Below, piece after piece: positions 17,895-27,228 of a stretch of DNA of 63,859 nt (positions within the stretch are counted from its first letter, which is position 1; each line of letters starts with the position of its first letter). Location of the stretch: contig CAIQOK010000134.1 in the NCBI GenBank assembly GCA_903873415.1, positions 1 through 63,859 on the forward strand. Direction: 5' to 3'. The notes beneath the pieces were generated by a model, which saw nothing but the letters and a program-made list of their open reading frames with translations, had not been told where the DNA came from and did no database searches. This stretch comes from an uncultured Verrucomicrobiota bacterium. Its GTDB lineage: Bacteria > Verrucomicrobiota > Verrucomicrobiia > Limisphaerales > CAIQOK01. The translations under genes and the position numbers were made by a program.

Positions 17895-20800
17895 ATGATA
17901 AACTCCAACTCCCACCCCCTGCCAAACCCCGGATCGGGATCCGTTCTGTTGCGAACTAAACCAGTCCCTGAGTTGCTCCTGTGGACGACGGCTATTCTGC
18001 TGTGCCTGTCCGCTTTGAGCTCCCGCGCCCAGACGTATGCCCTGTCCAATGTCTGGACCGTCGCCACCAACGTTGTTGGTGTTAACAACCTCATCGTCAG
18101 CGGCGATAACAACCGCAGCCTTGCCTACAACGCCGTTTCAAATCAGGTGCTTGTGGCTGCCAGAGGCGGCGGCTCTCCGGCTCCGGGCATTGAGGTGCTG
18201 GACGGCTCCACCGGGGGCTATCTTGGCTTGCTGGATAAAACAGGCATTAGCGGCGGATCCATCGCCGTATTAAGCCAGACTCGAGTGGCAGACGATGGAG
18301 TAATCTATGCCGCCAACTGGACCGCGGCCCTTCCCAGCAGTCCGGTTAAACTCTATCGATGGTCGGATTGGCTGAGTATTCCCACCACGGCCTACTCCGG
18401 CAATGCTGTTTCCAACACCGCCACCGCAGGTGGATTCTCCGTCTACGGCAATAATCGTGTGGGGGATACCATGGCAATCCGGGGAAGCGGAACGGACACG
18501 AAAATCCTACTCCCAGTGGCAACTTCCGGCAATGTTGTCACCACAAACCTGATTCTCTTCACCACTGCGGATGGCACCAATTTCAGCCCGCATATTCTGG
18601 CAGTGACAGGTTTCGCGGCTTCATCGAGCGGTATTCTGGGTGCGACCTTCTACACCAATAACACCTTCCTGCTGCGCCTCGGTGGTAGTGCAGGCAACAA
18701 TGGTCTGCTGATGCAGTATCCGGCGAACATTGACAGTCTGGGAGCAGGTCCGATCGCGGCCTCGCAGATCGGATCCTTCTCCCTGCCCGGCGTTTTGAGC
18801 ACAACGGCGTTTATTGACTACAAGGCCACCGGCCAAGGCGGTTTACTGGCTCTTGTCAGCCCCCAGAACGCCGGCGGTGTGAGTGCGTCTCATCAGGTTG
18901 CGCTCTATGTGGATCCTGTCCTCGGTAATGGTGGATGTCCGGTGCTCCAGGCAACCACAAACTATGCCCATCTGCAAAGTAACGGAAATCTCGCGGGTGC
19001 TGTTGCACTGGGAGGCTCCTCCTTCAACCAATTCATTTATTCTTTGGATTGCAACAATAGCGTCCGTTGTTCGGCTATTATCACCATTCCTCCTCAGGCA
19101 CCGTCCATCTCTTCCCAACCCGTGGGTCTGGGCGGCAGTGGAGCCTATGCCCCCTATACGCTCAGCGTCTCGGCCTCCGGCTATTGCCCTCTCGTCTATC
19201 AGTGGCAGGCGAGCACGAATAACTCCTCAACGGCATCAACGTTCACTAACATCCCCGGCGCCAACTCCACCACCTATTCCATCCCCGGCGCCTCCACCAA
19301 TTACTACCGCGTGGTCGTTACCAACTCCATCGCTCCGGCAGCAACCAGCGCCGCCGTTCAAGTAGCTGTCAAGGCGAGCCTGTCCAATGCGGCCGTCACT
19401 CAGCTCTGGCGCGTGAATGCGGGATCCACGATCAGCTATCTGGATACCGGAAATAACTGTCGCGGCCTGGCCTATGACACGAACTCCGACCGGCTTGCCG
19501 TCGCATATGTCAACAGTGCCGCCGTGAATCTGATTCATGGCACCTATGGCACGAACCTTGGCAGCCTCAGCGTGTCGGGGCTCGCCACAGGCAGCGGCGC
19601 TGTCTTTAACATCGATCAGGTGGGCATCGCCGATGACGGTGCCGTCTATGCCTGTAATCTCACGGCTGCTCCCAGCGGATTCCAGAATCCGGTTGTGATC
19701 AACCGGTGGAATGGCCCGGTGGTCGCAGCCCCTCCGCTGACAGGCGGCGCGTATAATGGGGTTCCATTCGGCACCGGAGAGCGCTACGGCGACAATATGG
19801 CTGTTCGCGGCGCCGGCGCTAATACCCAGATCCTTCTTCCTTCCAGCACATCGCCGATCTCGGGCGTCGGTCCCGGCACCAATGTGCTTCTCTTCACGAC
19901 ACTGGATGGCACGAACTTCACCGTCACAGTGCTCGGTGTGTCGGGTGCCCCGGCCGGATTCGCCAACCAGGGCATTGCTTTTGGTGATGGAAACACCTTT
20001 TGGGCCAAGAATCAGAACGGCAATCTCTATCAGATCTCGTTCGATCCCTCCACCGGTGCTGCCAGCGTGCTGTTTAATTATAGCGCTGTGCCTTCCGGAA
20101 CCATGGGGCTTGCGGTCGATCCGGCTCTCTCCATTCTAGCCACCATTGCCCAGAACAGCACGCCCGATGACGTTCAGCTCTTCCAGTTGACAGGAGGCGC
20201 CGCTCCCCCCGTGCTCTTCCATCAAGCCCTTATGTCAAACAATGCCAATGCAAATGCCAACGCCGCCATTGCGATGAAGAACAAGAGACTTTATGCGCTG
20301 GATGTGAACAACGGCATTTTGGCGCTCTCTTACAACGTTCCTGTGGCGACCCCGCCCACGATTGCAACGCCTCCTTCTTCCACCACGGCCTATTCCAGTG
20401 CGGCGGCATATTTCTCCGTGGCCGCTTCCGGCACCCTGACCCTCAACTACCAATGGCGCTCAAATGGCGTTGCCATCCCCGGAGCGATCGACACCACCTA
20501 CATTCTCGCGAATCCCTCCCTCAGTGCCAATGGGGCGTTGATTGATGTGGTGGTGCAGAACACCGCCGGAGTGGTGACCAGTACGCCGCCTGCCGTGCTC
20601 ACGGTTAAATCCCCGGCATCCAGCCCCACAGCCACCAATCTCTGGAGCATGGCTGCGGGTTCCAATCCCGGCATCCCCACGCTTGACGAGTCCAGCTATT
20701 CTGTGCGCGGTCTGGCCTACGACGCCACGCTGGGGCGGCTCCTCGTCGCGGATCATTTCAGCATCTATGCGCTGAACGCCACCAACCAGGCCTATCTCGA

Positions 20801-21815
20801 GAGCCTCAACACCATCGGTGTCCCGGACGTGGGATTGAGCAGCTGGGTGTTGAGTCAGATACGGGTGGCGGACGATGGTGCCCTCTACGCATGCAACATT
20901 CAGGACACTTACTACCGTCCAAATTCCTTCTGCATCACCCGCTGGTCCACATCCGACAGTTCCGCTTCCCTCAGCGCAGCCTGGGGTGGGACCACCGGGG
21001 CGGATCCCGGAGTGGGAGACCGTATCGGTGACACCATGGCCATCCGTGGCGCAGGGGCCAACACCCAGATTCTGCTGGGAACGGCCTCTTCAAGCAATGT
21101 GGTGCTCTTTACCACGGTCGATGGGCTCACCTTTACTCCGACGGTGATATACGTCACCAACGCGCCCAACGGGTTCTCCTCCGGTGGCGTCGCGTTCGGG
21201 CCCGGTGCAAATACCTTCTGGGCCAAGGGCGACACGGGGTATAACTTGCGTCTGGCAACTTTCGATCTGGCTAATCCGGGGGCTGGCTCCGCCACATCCG
21301 TTTATACTGCCGGCAGCCAGGTGCCAAGCACTCTTGTTGGATTGGGCTTCGACGCCGCCCGCAATATTCTGGCAGGTGTGAATCTGGACAACACCCCTGA
21401 CGACCTGCAGCTGTTCCTCACCAGCGGCAATTCGAATGCCCCGTCGTTGATTCATCAGGCGTTTTTTGCATCCAACAACGCCAACATCAATCGCAATGCG
21501 GTCGTGGATATCAAGTTCCCCTGGGTGTTCGCGTTGGATGATAACAATGGCATCGTGGCGCTAAACTATGGCAACGGCACCCCGACTGCTCCCGCAGTCA
21601 CGCTCACGGCCGTATCCCGCGTGTCCGGTGGCTTGTCACTCACCTGGAATAACGTCTTCAGCGGACATGGTTATCAGGTTCAATACAGCACCGCACTAAA
21701 CCCGTCCGTTTGGGTGAATCTTGGTTCTCCTGTGACCCCTGTCGGAGAAACCGGAACCTATACTGACACCGCGCCCGGTGACACGGCGAGGTTCTATCGC
21801 GTCGTCAGTCAGTAA
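17895..21815 (+). CDS. Large secreted three-repeat protein with Ig-like linkers
   Basis: Function not recognised. The start at 17895 gives 1306 aa with a signal peptide (LLLWTTAILLCLSALSSRA); the frame stays open further upstream only inside the pseudopilin gene. The protein contains three related blocks beginning near residues 52, 500 and 913, each with a pattern like R-(S/G)-L-A-Y-(N/D), then an 'ADDG-x-(I/V/L)-YA(A/C)N' motif, 'GDxMA(I/V)RG-(S/A)-G' and 'D(D)-x-QLF'. This repeating order suggests beta-propeller units. Ig-like linkers (QPVGLGGSGAYAPYTLSVSA; PPSSTTAYSSAAAYFSV) separate them. The last 70 residues (GGLSLTWNNVFSGHGYQVQY onwards) are the verrucomicrobial C-terminal module of exported proteins. 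Probably a carbohydrate-binding or surface protein upstream of the oxidoreductase operon. Confidence 0.8.
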   Translation: MINSNSHPLPNPGSGSVLLRTKPVPELLLWTTAILLCLSALSSRAQTYALSNVWTVATNVVGVNNLIVSGDNNRSLAYNAVSNQVLVAARGGGSPAPGIEVLDGSTGGYLGLLDKTGISGGSIAVLSQTRVADDGVIYAANWTAALPSSPVKLYRWSDWLSIPTTAYSGNAVSNTATAGGFSVYGNNRVGDTMAIRGSGTDTKILLPVATSGNVVTTNLILFTTADGTNFSPHILAVTGFAASSSGILGATFYTNNTFLLRLGGSAGNNGLLMQYPANIDSLGAGPIAASQIGSFSLPGVLSTTAFIDYKATGQGGLLALVSPQNAGGVSASHQVALYVDPVLGNGGCPVLQATTNYAHLQSNGNLAGAVALGGSSFNQFIYSLDCNNSVRCSAIITIPPQAPSISSQPVGLGGSGAYAPYTLSVSASGYCPLVYQWQASTNNSSTASTFTNIPGANSTTYSIPGASTNYYRVVVTNSIAPAATSAAVQVAVKASLSNAAVTQLWRVNAGSTISYLDTGNNCRGLAYDTNSDRLAVAYVNSAAVNLIHGTYGTNLGSLSVSGLATGSGAVFNIDQVGIADDGAVYACNLTAAPSGFQNPVVINRWNGPVVAAPPLTGGAYNGVPFGTGERYGDNMAVRGAGANTQILLPSSTSPISGVGPGTNVLLFTTLDGTNFTVTVLGVSGAPAGFANQGIAFGDGNTFWAKNQNGNLYQISFDPSTGAASVLFNYSAVPSGTMGLAVDPALSILATIAQNSTPDDVQLFQLTGGAAPPVLFHQALMSNNANANANAAIAMKNKRLYALDVNNGILALSYNVPVATPPTIATPPSSTTAYSSAAAYFSVAASGTLTLNYQWRSNGVAIPGAIDTTYILANPSLSANGALIDVVVQNTAGVVTSTPPAVLTVKSPASSPTATNLWSMAAGSNPGIPTLDESSYSVRGLAYDATLGRLLVADHFSIYALNATNQAYLESLNTIGVPDVGLSSWVLSQIRVADDGALYACNIQDTYYRPNSFCITRWSTSDSSASLSAAWGGTTGADPGVGDRIGDTMAIRGAGANTQILLGTASSSNVVLFTTVDGLTFTPTVIYVTNAPNGFSSGGVAFGPGANTFWAKGDTGYNLRLATFDLANPGAGSATSVYTAGSQVPSTLVGLGFDAARNILAGVNLDNTPDDLQLFLTSGNSNAPSLIHQAFFASNNANINRNAVVDIKFPWVFALDDNNGIVALNYGNGTPTAPAVTLTAVSRVSGGLSLTWNNVFSGHGYQVQYSTALNPSVWVNLGSPVTPVGETGTYTDTAPGDTARFYRVVSQ

Positions 21816-21831
21816 CCCGAAACACGTTCAC

Positions 21832-21864
21832 AATCCCGCCGGCGGCCTGACCGTCGGCGGGATT
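21832..21864 (+). promoter_or_regulatory. Perfect 10-bp stem-loop in front of the oxidoreductase start
   Basis: The arms AATCCCGCCG (21832-21841) and CGGCGGGATT (21855-21864) pair perfectly around a 13-nt loop. The 3' arm ends six bases before the ATG at 21871, so it contains whatever ribosome-binding sequence that gene has (GGCGGG). It could attenuate read-through from the large secreted protein or mask the start of the next gene. No U-run follows, so it is not a standard intrinsic terminator. Confidence 0.55.
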
Positions 21865-21870
21865 CTTATC

Positions 21871-23193
21871 ATGCAAAAACTCAATCGTCGCAGCTTCCTA
21901 GGGAAGACCGCCGCTCTGACTCTCGCGGCTGGAACGCCTTCCTTTCCCTTCATCCGCTCGGTGCGCGCCGGCGAACCCGGCCCGAATGACAAGATCCGTC
22001 TCGGGCTGATCGGTTCCGGAGGCCAAGGTCTTGTGGACTTGAAGTGTTTTTTCCTCAATCCGGAGATTGATTGCGCCGTGGTCTGCGATGTGGATGACGC
22101 GCAACTAGCCAAGGGCGTTGCGCTTTGCAACGAGCAGCGGGGCAAGCGTCCCGATACCGTAAAGGATTTCCGTCGCGTTCTGGACCGGAAAGACATCGAT
22201 GTTGTCTTGATCGCCACCCCGGATCACTGGCATGCGATGACCACGGTCATGGCGGCCCAGGCAGGCAAGGATATTTATGTGGAAAAGCCCCTCGCCAAGA
22301 CGATCGACGAAGGTCATGCCATGGTTGAGGCCGCCAGACGCCATGAGCGTGTGGTTCAGATGGGGTCCCAGTGGCGAAGCTGCGCCCATATCGTCGAGGC
22401 GGCGGAGCTGATTCGTTCCGGTAAGCTCGGCAAGGTCAGCATGGCCCGAGGCTGGGCGTATCTCGACTGGTTGCCCAGCCTCGGACATGTGCCCGACACC
22501 GCTGCTCCAGCCGGGGTGGACTATGACTTCTGGCTTGGGCCGGCTCCGCTGCGCCCCTTCAACCCGAACCGGTTTCATTTCAACTTCCGTTGGTTCTGGG
22601 ACTACGGCGGCGGCCTCATGACCGATTGGGGGGTGCACCTGATCAACATGCTCGAGATGGCCATGCCTGCGGACGCTCCCAGAACCGTCTCGTCCTGTGG
22701 CGGCAAATTCACTTTCGACGACGATTCCGAAACACCCGATTCACAGGTCACGGTCTATGAATTTCCAACCTATCAGCTCGTCTGGGAGCACCGGGCTGGA
22801 TTAAACAACGGCTTGAACGGCCGTTCCTGGGGCGTGGAATGGAATGGCACCGAGGGAACTATCATCCTTGACGATTCCGGTTACGAAATCCTCACCGAGA
22901 GGAAAAGGGCTAATCTCGAATCAGGCCGCAGGAAAGGCCTCGGCGATCCGCGTCCGGCGCATGTCCGGAATTTTCTGGATTGCGTGAAATCGAGGCTCCA
23001 GCCGGTTCTCAACCTGGAGGCAGGCCAGCGTGTTTCCACCCTCGCGCACCTCGGCAACATCGCCTACCGGACCGGCCGCAAAATCGTCTGGGACGGGGTG
23101 AATGAAAAGATTGTCGGCGATCCTGGAGCGGATAAGCTCGTTGGCGTGAAATACAGAAAACCCTGGCATCTTCCCTACACGCGCCGGGGCTGA
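21871..23193 (+). CDS. TAT-exported Gfo/Idh/MocA family oxidoreductase
   Basis: Second member of the family in the window, 440 aa from the ATG at 21871, which directly heads a TAT signal (NRRSFLGKTAALTLAAGTPS). Rossmann segment IRLGLIGSGGQGLVDL, acid in VVCDVDDAQ, EKP motif in DIYVEKPLAKTID and the GGGLMTDWGVH segment are present. It begins a tight run (gaps 21, 8, 3 and 7 bp) with a TAT sugar isomerase-like protein, a DUF5009 protein and two FAD oxidoreductases. Pairs of Gfo/Idh/MocA oxidases and AP-endonuclease-fold isomerases are known to make and process 3-keto-glycosides, and that is the most likely job here, but the substrate is unknown. Confidence 0.9.
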   Translation: MQKLNRRSFLGKTAALTLAAGTPSFPFIRSVRAGEPGPNDKIRLGLIGSGGQGLVDLKCFFLNPEIDCAVVCDVDDAQLAKGVALCNEQRGKRPDTVKDFRRVLDRKDIDVVLIATPDHWHAMTTVMAAQAGKDIYVEKPLAKTIDEGHAMVEAARRHERVVQMGSQWRSCAHIVEAAELIRSGKLGKVSMARGWAYLDWLPSLGHVPDTAAPAGVDYDFWLGPAPLRPFNPNRFHFNFRWFWDYGGGLMTDWGVHLINMLEMAMPADAPRTVSSCGGKFTFDDDSETPDSQVTVYEFPTYQLVWEHRAGLNNGLNGRSWGVEWNGTEGTIILDDSGYEILTERKRANLESGRRKGLGDPRPAHVRNFLDCVKSRLQPVLNLEAGQRVSTLAHLGNIAYRTGRKIVWDGVNEKIVGDPGADKLVGVKYRKPWHLPYTRRG

Positions 23194-23214
23194 TCCACAA
23201 ATCCATTAAGAGCC

Positions 23215-24063
23215 ATGCAAACCAATTCGAACTTAGACCGCCGTCGCTTTATCAAACTCACCGCTGCCAGCCTTGGCACCGCCTCGCTGGGATTGTCCGG
23301 CTGCGTTGCCGGCAAGGCCAAGCATGCCAAAATCCCCGTCGGCCTGGAGCTGTATTCCGTCCGCAACGAATGCAAGGCGGACTTTCCAAGAACCATGGCT
23401 GCCGTGGCGCAGATGGGATATAAGGGGGTGGAGTTTGCCGGCTACTGGGGGCGCACGGCAGGCGAAGTCCGGAAGATGCTTGATGAGAACGGGCTGGTCG
23501 CCTGCGGCACTCATACCCAATACGCAGACCTCCAGCCGGCCAAGCTGGAGGCCACCCTTGAATTCAATCACATCATCGGCAACAAGTTTGTCATCTGTCC
23601 CTACATGACCGGCAAGACGCGTCAGGAATGGCTGGACAAGGCGGCCGAATTCAATGCCTTGGCCGATAAGTTGCGCCCTTTGGGCATGTCCATTGGCTAT
23701 CATGCCCATGCCCACGATTTCCATCGTTTCGACGGGGAAACGGCATGGGATCTCTTCTTCGGCAACACCCATCCCGAAGTCATCATGCAGTTGGATACCA
23801 GCAACTGCCGTGAGGGTGGAGCGGATCCCGTCGAGGTTCTCAATCGCTATCCGGGCCGAGCCAGAACCATTCACATCAAACCCAATGGCGGTGGCCAGGA
23901 AGCTGTGATTGGCGAGGATAAAATCAACTGGGCCGGAGTTTTTGATGTGTGCGAGCACCAAGGTCACACCCAATGGTATGTCGTCGAGCATGAGACCAGC
24001 CACCAGCCTGTGGACGCGGTCCGCCGGACTCTGGCAGCTCTGAAGAGGCTCGGAAAAGTTTGA
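23215..24063 (+). CDS. TAT-exported sugar phosphate isomerase/epimerase-like TIM barrel (AP endonuclease family 2)
   Basis: 282-aa xylose isomerase-like TIM barrel. The TAT motif is DRRRFIKLTAASLGTASLGL and is followed by LSGC, so it may be both TAT-exported and lipidated. The usual metal-binding positions are seen in GVEFAGYWG, SIGYHAHAHDFHRF, MQLDTSNC and RTIHIKPN. It lies 21 bp after the oxidoreductase and 8 bp before the DUF5009 gene. Proteins of this type next to Gfo/Idh/MocA oxidases can isomerise or cleave oxidised (3-keto) sugars; the true substrate is not evident. Confidence 0.85.
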   Translation: MQTNSNLDRRRFIKLTAASLGTASLGLSGCVAGKAKHAKIPVGLELYSVRNECKADFPRTMAAVAQMGYKGVEFAGYWGRTAGEVRKMLDENGLVACGTHTQYADLQPAKLEATLEFNHIIGNKFVICPYMTGKTRQEWLDKAAEFNALADKLRPLGMSIGYHAHAHDFHRFDGETAWDLFFGNTHPEVIMQLDTSNCREGGADPVEVLNRYPGRARTIHIKPNGGGQEAVIGEDKINWAGVFDVCEHQGHTQWYVVEHETSHQPVDAVRRTLAALKRLGKV

Positions 24064-24071
24064 ACGGTTCC

Positions 24072-25490
24072 ATGAGCCAGAATCGCGCCCTCGCCCTGGA
24101 TGCCCTGCGAGGGGTGGCGATTCTGGCCATGCTCCTTTCAGGCCAACTCCCCTTCGGGGGCAATTCCCTGCCTGCTTGGATGTACCATGCCCAGTCCCCC
24201 CCTCCGGCCCACCAATGGATTGGAACCCTCCCGGGAATAACCTGGGTGGATCTTGTCTTTCCCGTTTTTCTCTTTTCTCTGGGCGCGTCTATCCCTTTGG
24301 CCTTGAGCCGCAGAATGGATCGGTGTGATTCCGTTTGGAGGTGTGGCTTGGGAATAGTGGAGCGGGGATTCCTGCTGGGGTTCTTTGCACTCTTTGTTCA
24401 GGCGATCCGCCCTTACACCCTGAGTTCTCATCCTACTGCCGCGGTTTGGTTGCGGGCTCTCGCCGGGTTTCTTCTTTTGTTTCCCATCCTTTCACGCCTG
24501 CCTCCGGGCTGGTCTTTACCGCTCAGGCTCCTGATCCGTATCGGTGGCTGGCTTGGCGCTGCGCTTTTTCTGGCCCTTGCCACCTACCCGGATGGCAGCG
24601 GATTCAAGCTGACGCGCAGCGACATTATCATCGTCGTGCTTGCCAACATGTCCGTGTTCGGAGCTGTGGTCTGGATGCTGACGCGTCGCCAATGGCTGCC
24701 GCGAGCCGGCGTTTTGGGGATCCTCTTGGCAGTCCGGGTCTCAAATATGCCGCAGCCGGTTGAGGGTTGGGTTCACGACCTCTGGAAATTCTCTCCCGCC
24801 CCATGGATTTACCAGCTTTACTACCTTCAGTATCTTTGCATCGTCATTCCCGGAACCTTCGCCGGTGATCTGCTGCTGGACTGGCTGCAGGGCCCGGCAC
24901 CCTCCACGGTTGTCGCAGAGGGGGCAAGAAAGTCTTTCGCGACAGCACTGGTCATGTTTTCATTCGTTCCGCTTCTGCTCTGGGGACTCCAGACCCGCTG
25001 CCTCCTTCCGGTGACGCTCCTGTGTCTCTTGCTCTGCGGGGTTGGACTTTGGTTGCTGTCCCGCCCATCCAACCCTGCCGAGCTGCTCCACCGCAGACTC
25101 TTTCTTTGGGCTTTGTATTGGCTGGTTTTAGGGCTCTTTTTCGAGCCCTATGAGGGAGGGATCAAAAAAGACCGCGCCACTGTCAGCTACTACTTTGTCA
25201 CCTCCGGATTGGCTCTTTGCCTGCTGATCGGATTTTCAATCGTGGTGTCGGCATGCCGGAAGGCGCGGTGGTTGGGGTTGCTGATCGAGAACGGGCAGAA
25301 TCCCATGATCGCCTATGCTGGCATCAACAATTTCATCACCCCCTTGCTTGGCTTGACTGGAGTCAATACGGTTTTGGCCCAGTGGGCCACCACTCCCTGG
25401 CTTGGTTTCTGGCGGGCTTTGATGGTGACTCTGCTCATGGCGGCGACAGTTGGATATCTTACCCGGCGCAGGGTCTTCTGGCGCACCTGA
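24072..25490 (+). CDS. DUF5009 / HGSNAT-like membrane protein
   Basis: Second DUF5009 protein, about 472 aa and many membrane spans. The ATG at 24072 heads the family motif LALDALRGVAILAMLLSG; a TTG four codons earlier overlaps the upstream stop (TTGA). The block PGITWVDLVFPVFLFSLGAS matches the family signature. Sits between the sugar isomerase-like gene and the FAD oxidoreductase in one operon, so it might move or acetylate the sugar product. It is distant in sequence from the copy at 2830, sharing mainly the N-terminal motif. Confidence 0.82.
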   Translation: MSQNRALALDALRGVAILAMLLSGQLPFGGNSLPAWMYHAQSPPPAHQWIGTLPGITWVDLVFPVFLFSLGASIPLALSRRMDRCDSVWRCGLGIVERGFLLGFFALFVQAIRPYTLSSHPTAAVWLRALAGFLLLFPILSRLPPGWSLPLRLLIRIGGWLGAALFLALATYPDGSGFKLTRSDIIIVVLANMSVFGAVVWMLTRRQWLPRAGVLGILLAVRVSNMPQPVEGWVHDLWKFSPAPWIYQLYYLQYLCIVIPGTFAGDLLLDWLQGPAPSTVVAEGARKSFATALVMFSFVPLLLWGLQTRCLLPVTLLCLLLCGVGLWLLSRPSNPAELLHRRLFLWALYWLVLGLFFEPYEGGIKKDRATVSYYFVTSGLALCLLIGFSIVVSACRKARWLGLLIENGQNPMIAYAGINNFITPLLGLTGVNTVLAQWATTPWLGFWRALMVTLLMAATVGYLTRRRVFWRT

Positions 25491-25493
25491 ATC

Positions 25494-27221
25494 ATGAATA
25501 CAAATGGAAAGAAACTGGGAAGGCGCGCCTTTCTTCAGCGCATGGGGCTTGCGGCACCGTTGGTCCGCACTGCGCTCACCGGGTCTGCAGCCTTAGCGGC
25601 TGTTCCCTCCGAAGCCCGCCCTTTTGCATCCCGTGTCCGCGAAATGTCGGCCTCCTTGGTCGTTCTCGGGGGAGGATTGGGAGGATGCGCAGCTGCGCTG
25701 GCTGCGGCGCGAAACGGGCTTGATGTCATTCTGACTGAGGAGACCGACTGGATTGGGGGGCAGCTAACCCAGCAGGCTGTGCCTCCCGACGAGAATAAAT
25801 GGATTGAAACCTTCGGTGGAACGGGCAGTTATCAGGCGCTGCGAAACGGAATCCGCAATTATTACAAGAGCCACTATCCATTGACCGCGAAGGCCAAGGC
25901 CGATCCACTGCTCAACCCGGGCAATTGCTGGGTCTCGCGCATCGGAAGCGAACCCCGGGTCGCGCTTTCTGTGCTCTACCAGATGCTGGCCCCGTATCTG
26001 GGAAACGGGCGGATCCGGCTGCTGCTGCGGCACAAGCTGCTGGCGGCTTCCACGCGGGGGGATGAGGTGGAGGCTGTCCGCGTCCGGGATCTGGACACAG
26101 GACATGAGGTGGTTTTGCACGGGCGTTTTTTTGCCGATGCCACTGAGCAGGGCGATCTGCTGCCCGCGAGCAAAACTGAATATGTGGTCGGGGCGGAGTC
26201 GAACGCACAAACCGGCGAGCCGCATGCGAAAGACCATCCGCAGCCCGACAACCTTCAAGGGTTCACTTTCTGTTTTGCCTTGGACTATCGGCCCGGCGAG
26301 GAGCATACCATCCCCCGCCCGGAGCAATATTCCCGCTGGCGGGATGTGATGATGGAAGCGCCGGCGCAGAAGCCCTATCCTCTTCTGAGTTTTGAGGATG
26401 CAGGCTCAAAAAAGTTTGGATTCGATCCCCAGCTGCGCAAGGGCTTCTGGACCTATCGCCGCATTGCAGACCGCGATCTTTTCGAGCCGGGATTTTATGA
26501 GGGTGATCTCACCATTATCAATTGGCCGCACAATGACTACTCGTTCGGACGGATTTGCGATGTCACCGAGGGGGAGGCCGAGAAGCATCGCATTGCGGCA
26601 AAGCAGTTGAGCCTTTCGCTTTGCTATTGGCTGCAAACGTCGGCTCCGCGACCGGATGGAGGGGCAGGATGGAAAGGATTGCGGCTGCGTCCGGATATTG
26701 TGGGAACTTCGGATGGTCTGGCCAAGTATCCCTACATCCGCGAGGGCCGCCGCCTTCAGGCCGAGTTCACCGTCTGCGAGCAGCATGTCACAACTTCCGC
26801 CCGGATGAGGGAGACGGGCCTCAAGAAGGACTTTGTCCGCGCCACTCCGTTCGCCGATTCGGTCGGGATTGGCAGCTATCACATGGACCTCCATATCACC
26901 ACACGGGGAGATCATGCCGAGTTTGGCAGCACGCTCCCGTTTCAAATTCCTCTGGGGGCACTCATTCCGCGGCGCGTGGAAAACCTGATCGCAGCATGCA
27001 AAAATCCCGGCGTGACCCATCTTACCAACGGGTGTTACCGGCTGCATCCGGTGGAGTGGAATGTAGGTGAAGCCGCCGGCGCCCTGGCCGCGTTTTGTTC
27101 GCATCATAAAAAAATGCCGAGGCAGGTGCGCAATGACTCCCGACTGCTGGGGGAATTTCAAGGGCTTCTAACCTCGGACGGAGTCCGGCTGCATTGGCCG
27201 GCAGAGGCGGGGGCCATATGA
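25494..27221 (+). CDS. TAT-exported FAD-dependent oxidoreductase
   Basis: 575-aa flavoprotein of the FAD_oxidored type. TAT signal GRRAFLQRMGLAAPLVRTAL, then dinucleotide-binding glycines in VVLGGGLGGCAAALAAAR and the FAD-contact segment EETDWIGGQLTQQAVP. A late FAD-binding segment is seen around NLIAACKNPGVTHLTNG. It starts 3 bp after the DUF5009 stop and ends 7 bp before a second FAD protein, so the two are co-expressed. Proteins of this class are frequent in PVC and Bacteroidetes polysaccharide loci but few have known substrates. Confidence 0.87.
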   Translation: MNTNGKKLGRRAFLQRMGLAAPLVRTALTGSAALAAVPSEARPFASRVREMSASLVVLGGGLGGCAAALAAARNGLDVILTEETDWIGGQLTQQAVPPDENKWIETFGGTGSYQALRNGIRNYYKSHYPLTAKAKADPLLNPGNCWVSRIGSEPRVALSVLYQMLAPYLGNGRIRLLLRHKLLAASTRGDEVEAVRVRDLDTGHEVVLHGRFFADATEQGDLLPASKTEYVVGAESNAQTGEPHAKDHPQPDNLQGFTFCFALDYRPGEEHTIPRPEQYSRWRDVMMEAPAQKPYPLLSFEDAGSKKFGFDPQLRKGFWTYRRIADRDLFEPGFYEGDLTIINWPHNDYSFGRICDVTEGEAEKHRIAAKQLSLSLCYWLQTSAPRPDGGAGWKGLRLRPDIVGTSDGLAKYPYIREGRRLQAEFTVCEQHVTTSARMRETGLKKDFVRATPFADSVGIGSYHMDLHITTRGDHAEFGSTLPFQIPLGALIPRRVENLIAACKNPGVTHLTNGCYRLHPVEWNVGEAAGALAAFCSHHKKMPRQVRNDSRLLGEFQGLLTSDGVRLHWPAEAGAI

Positions 27222-27228
27222 CCGGAAC

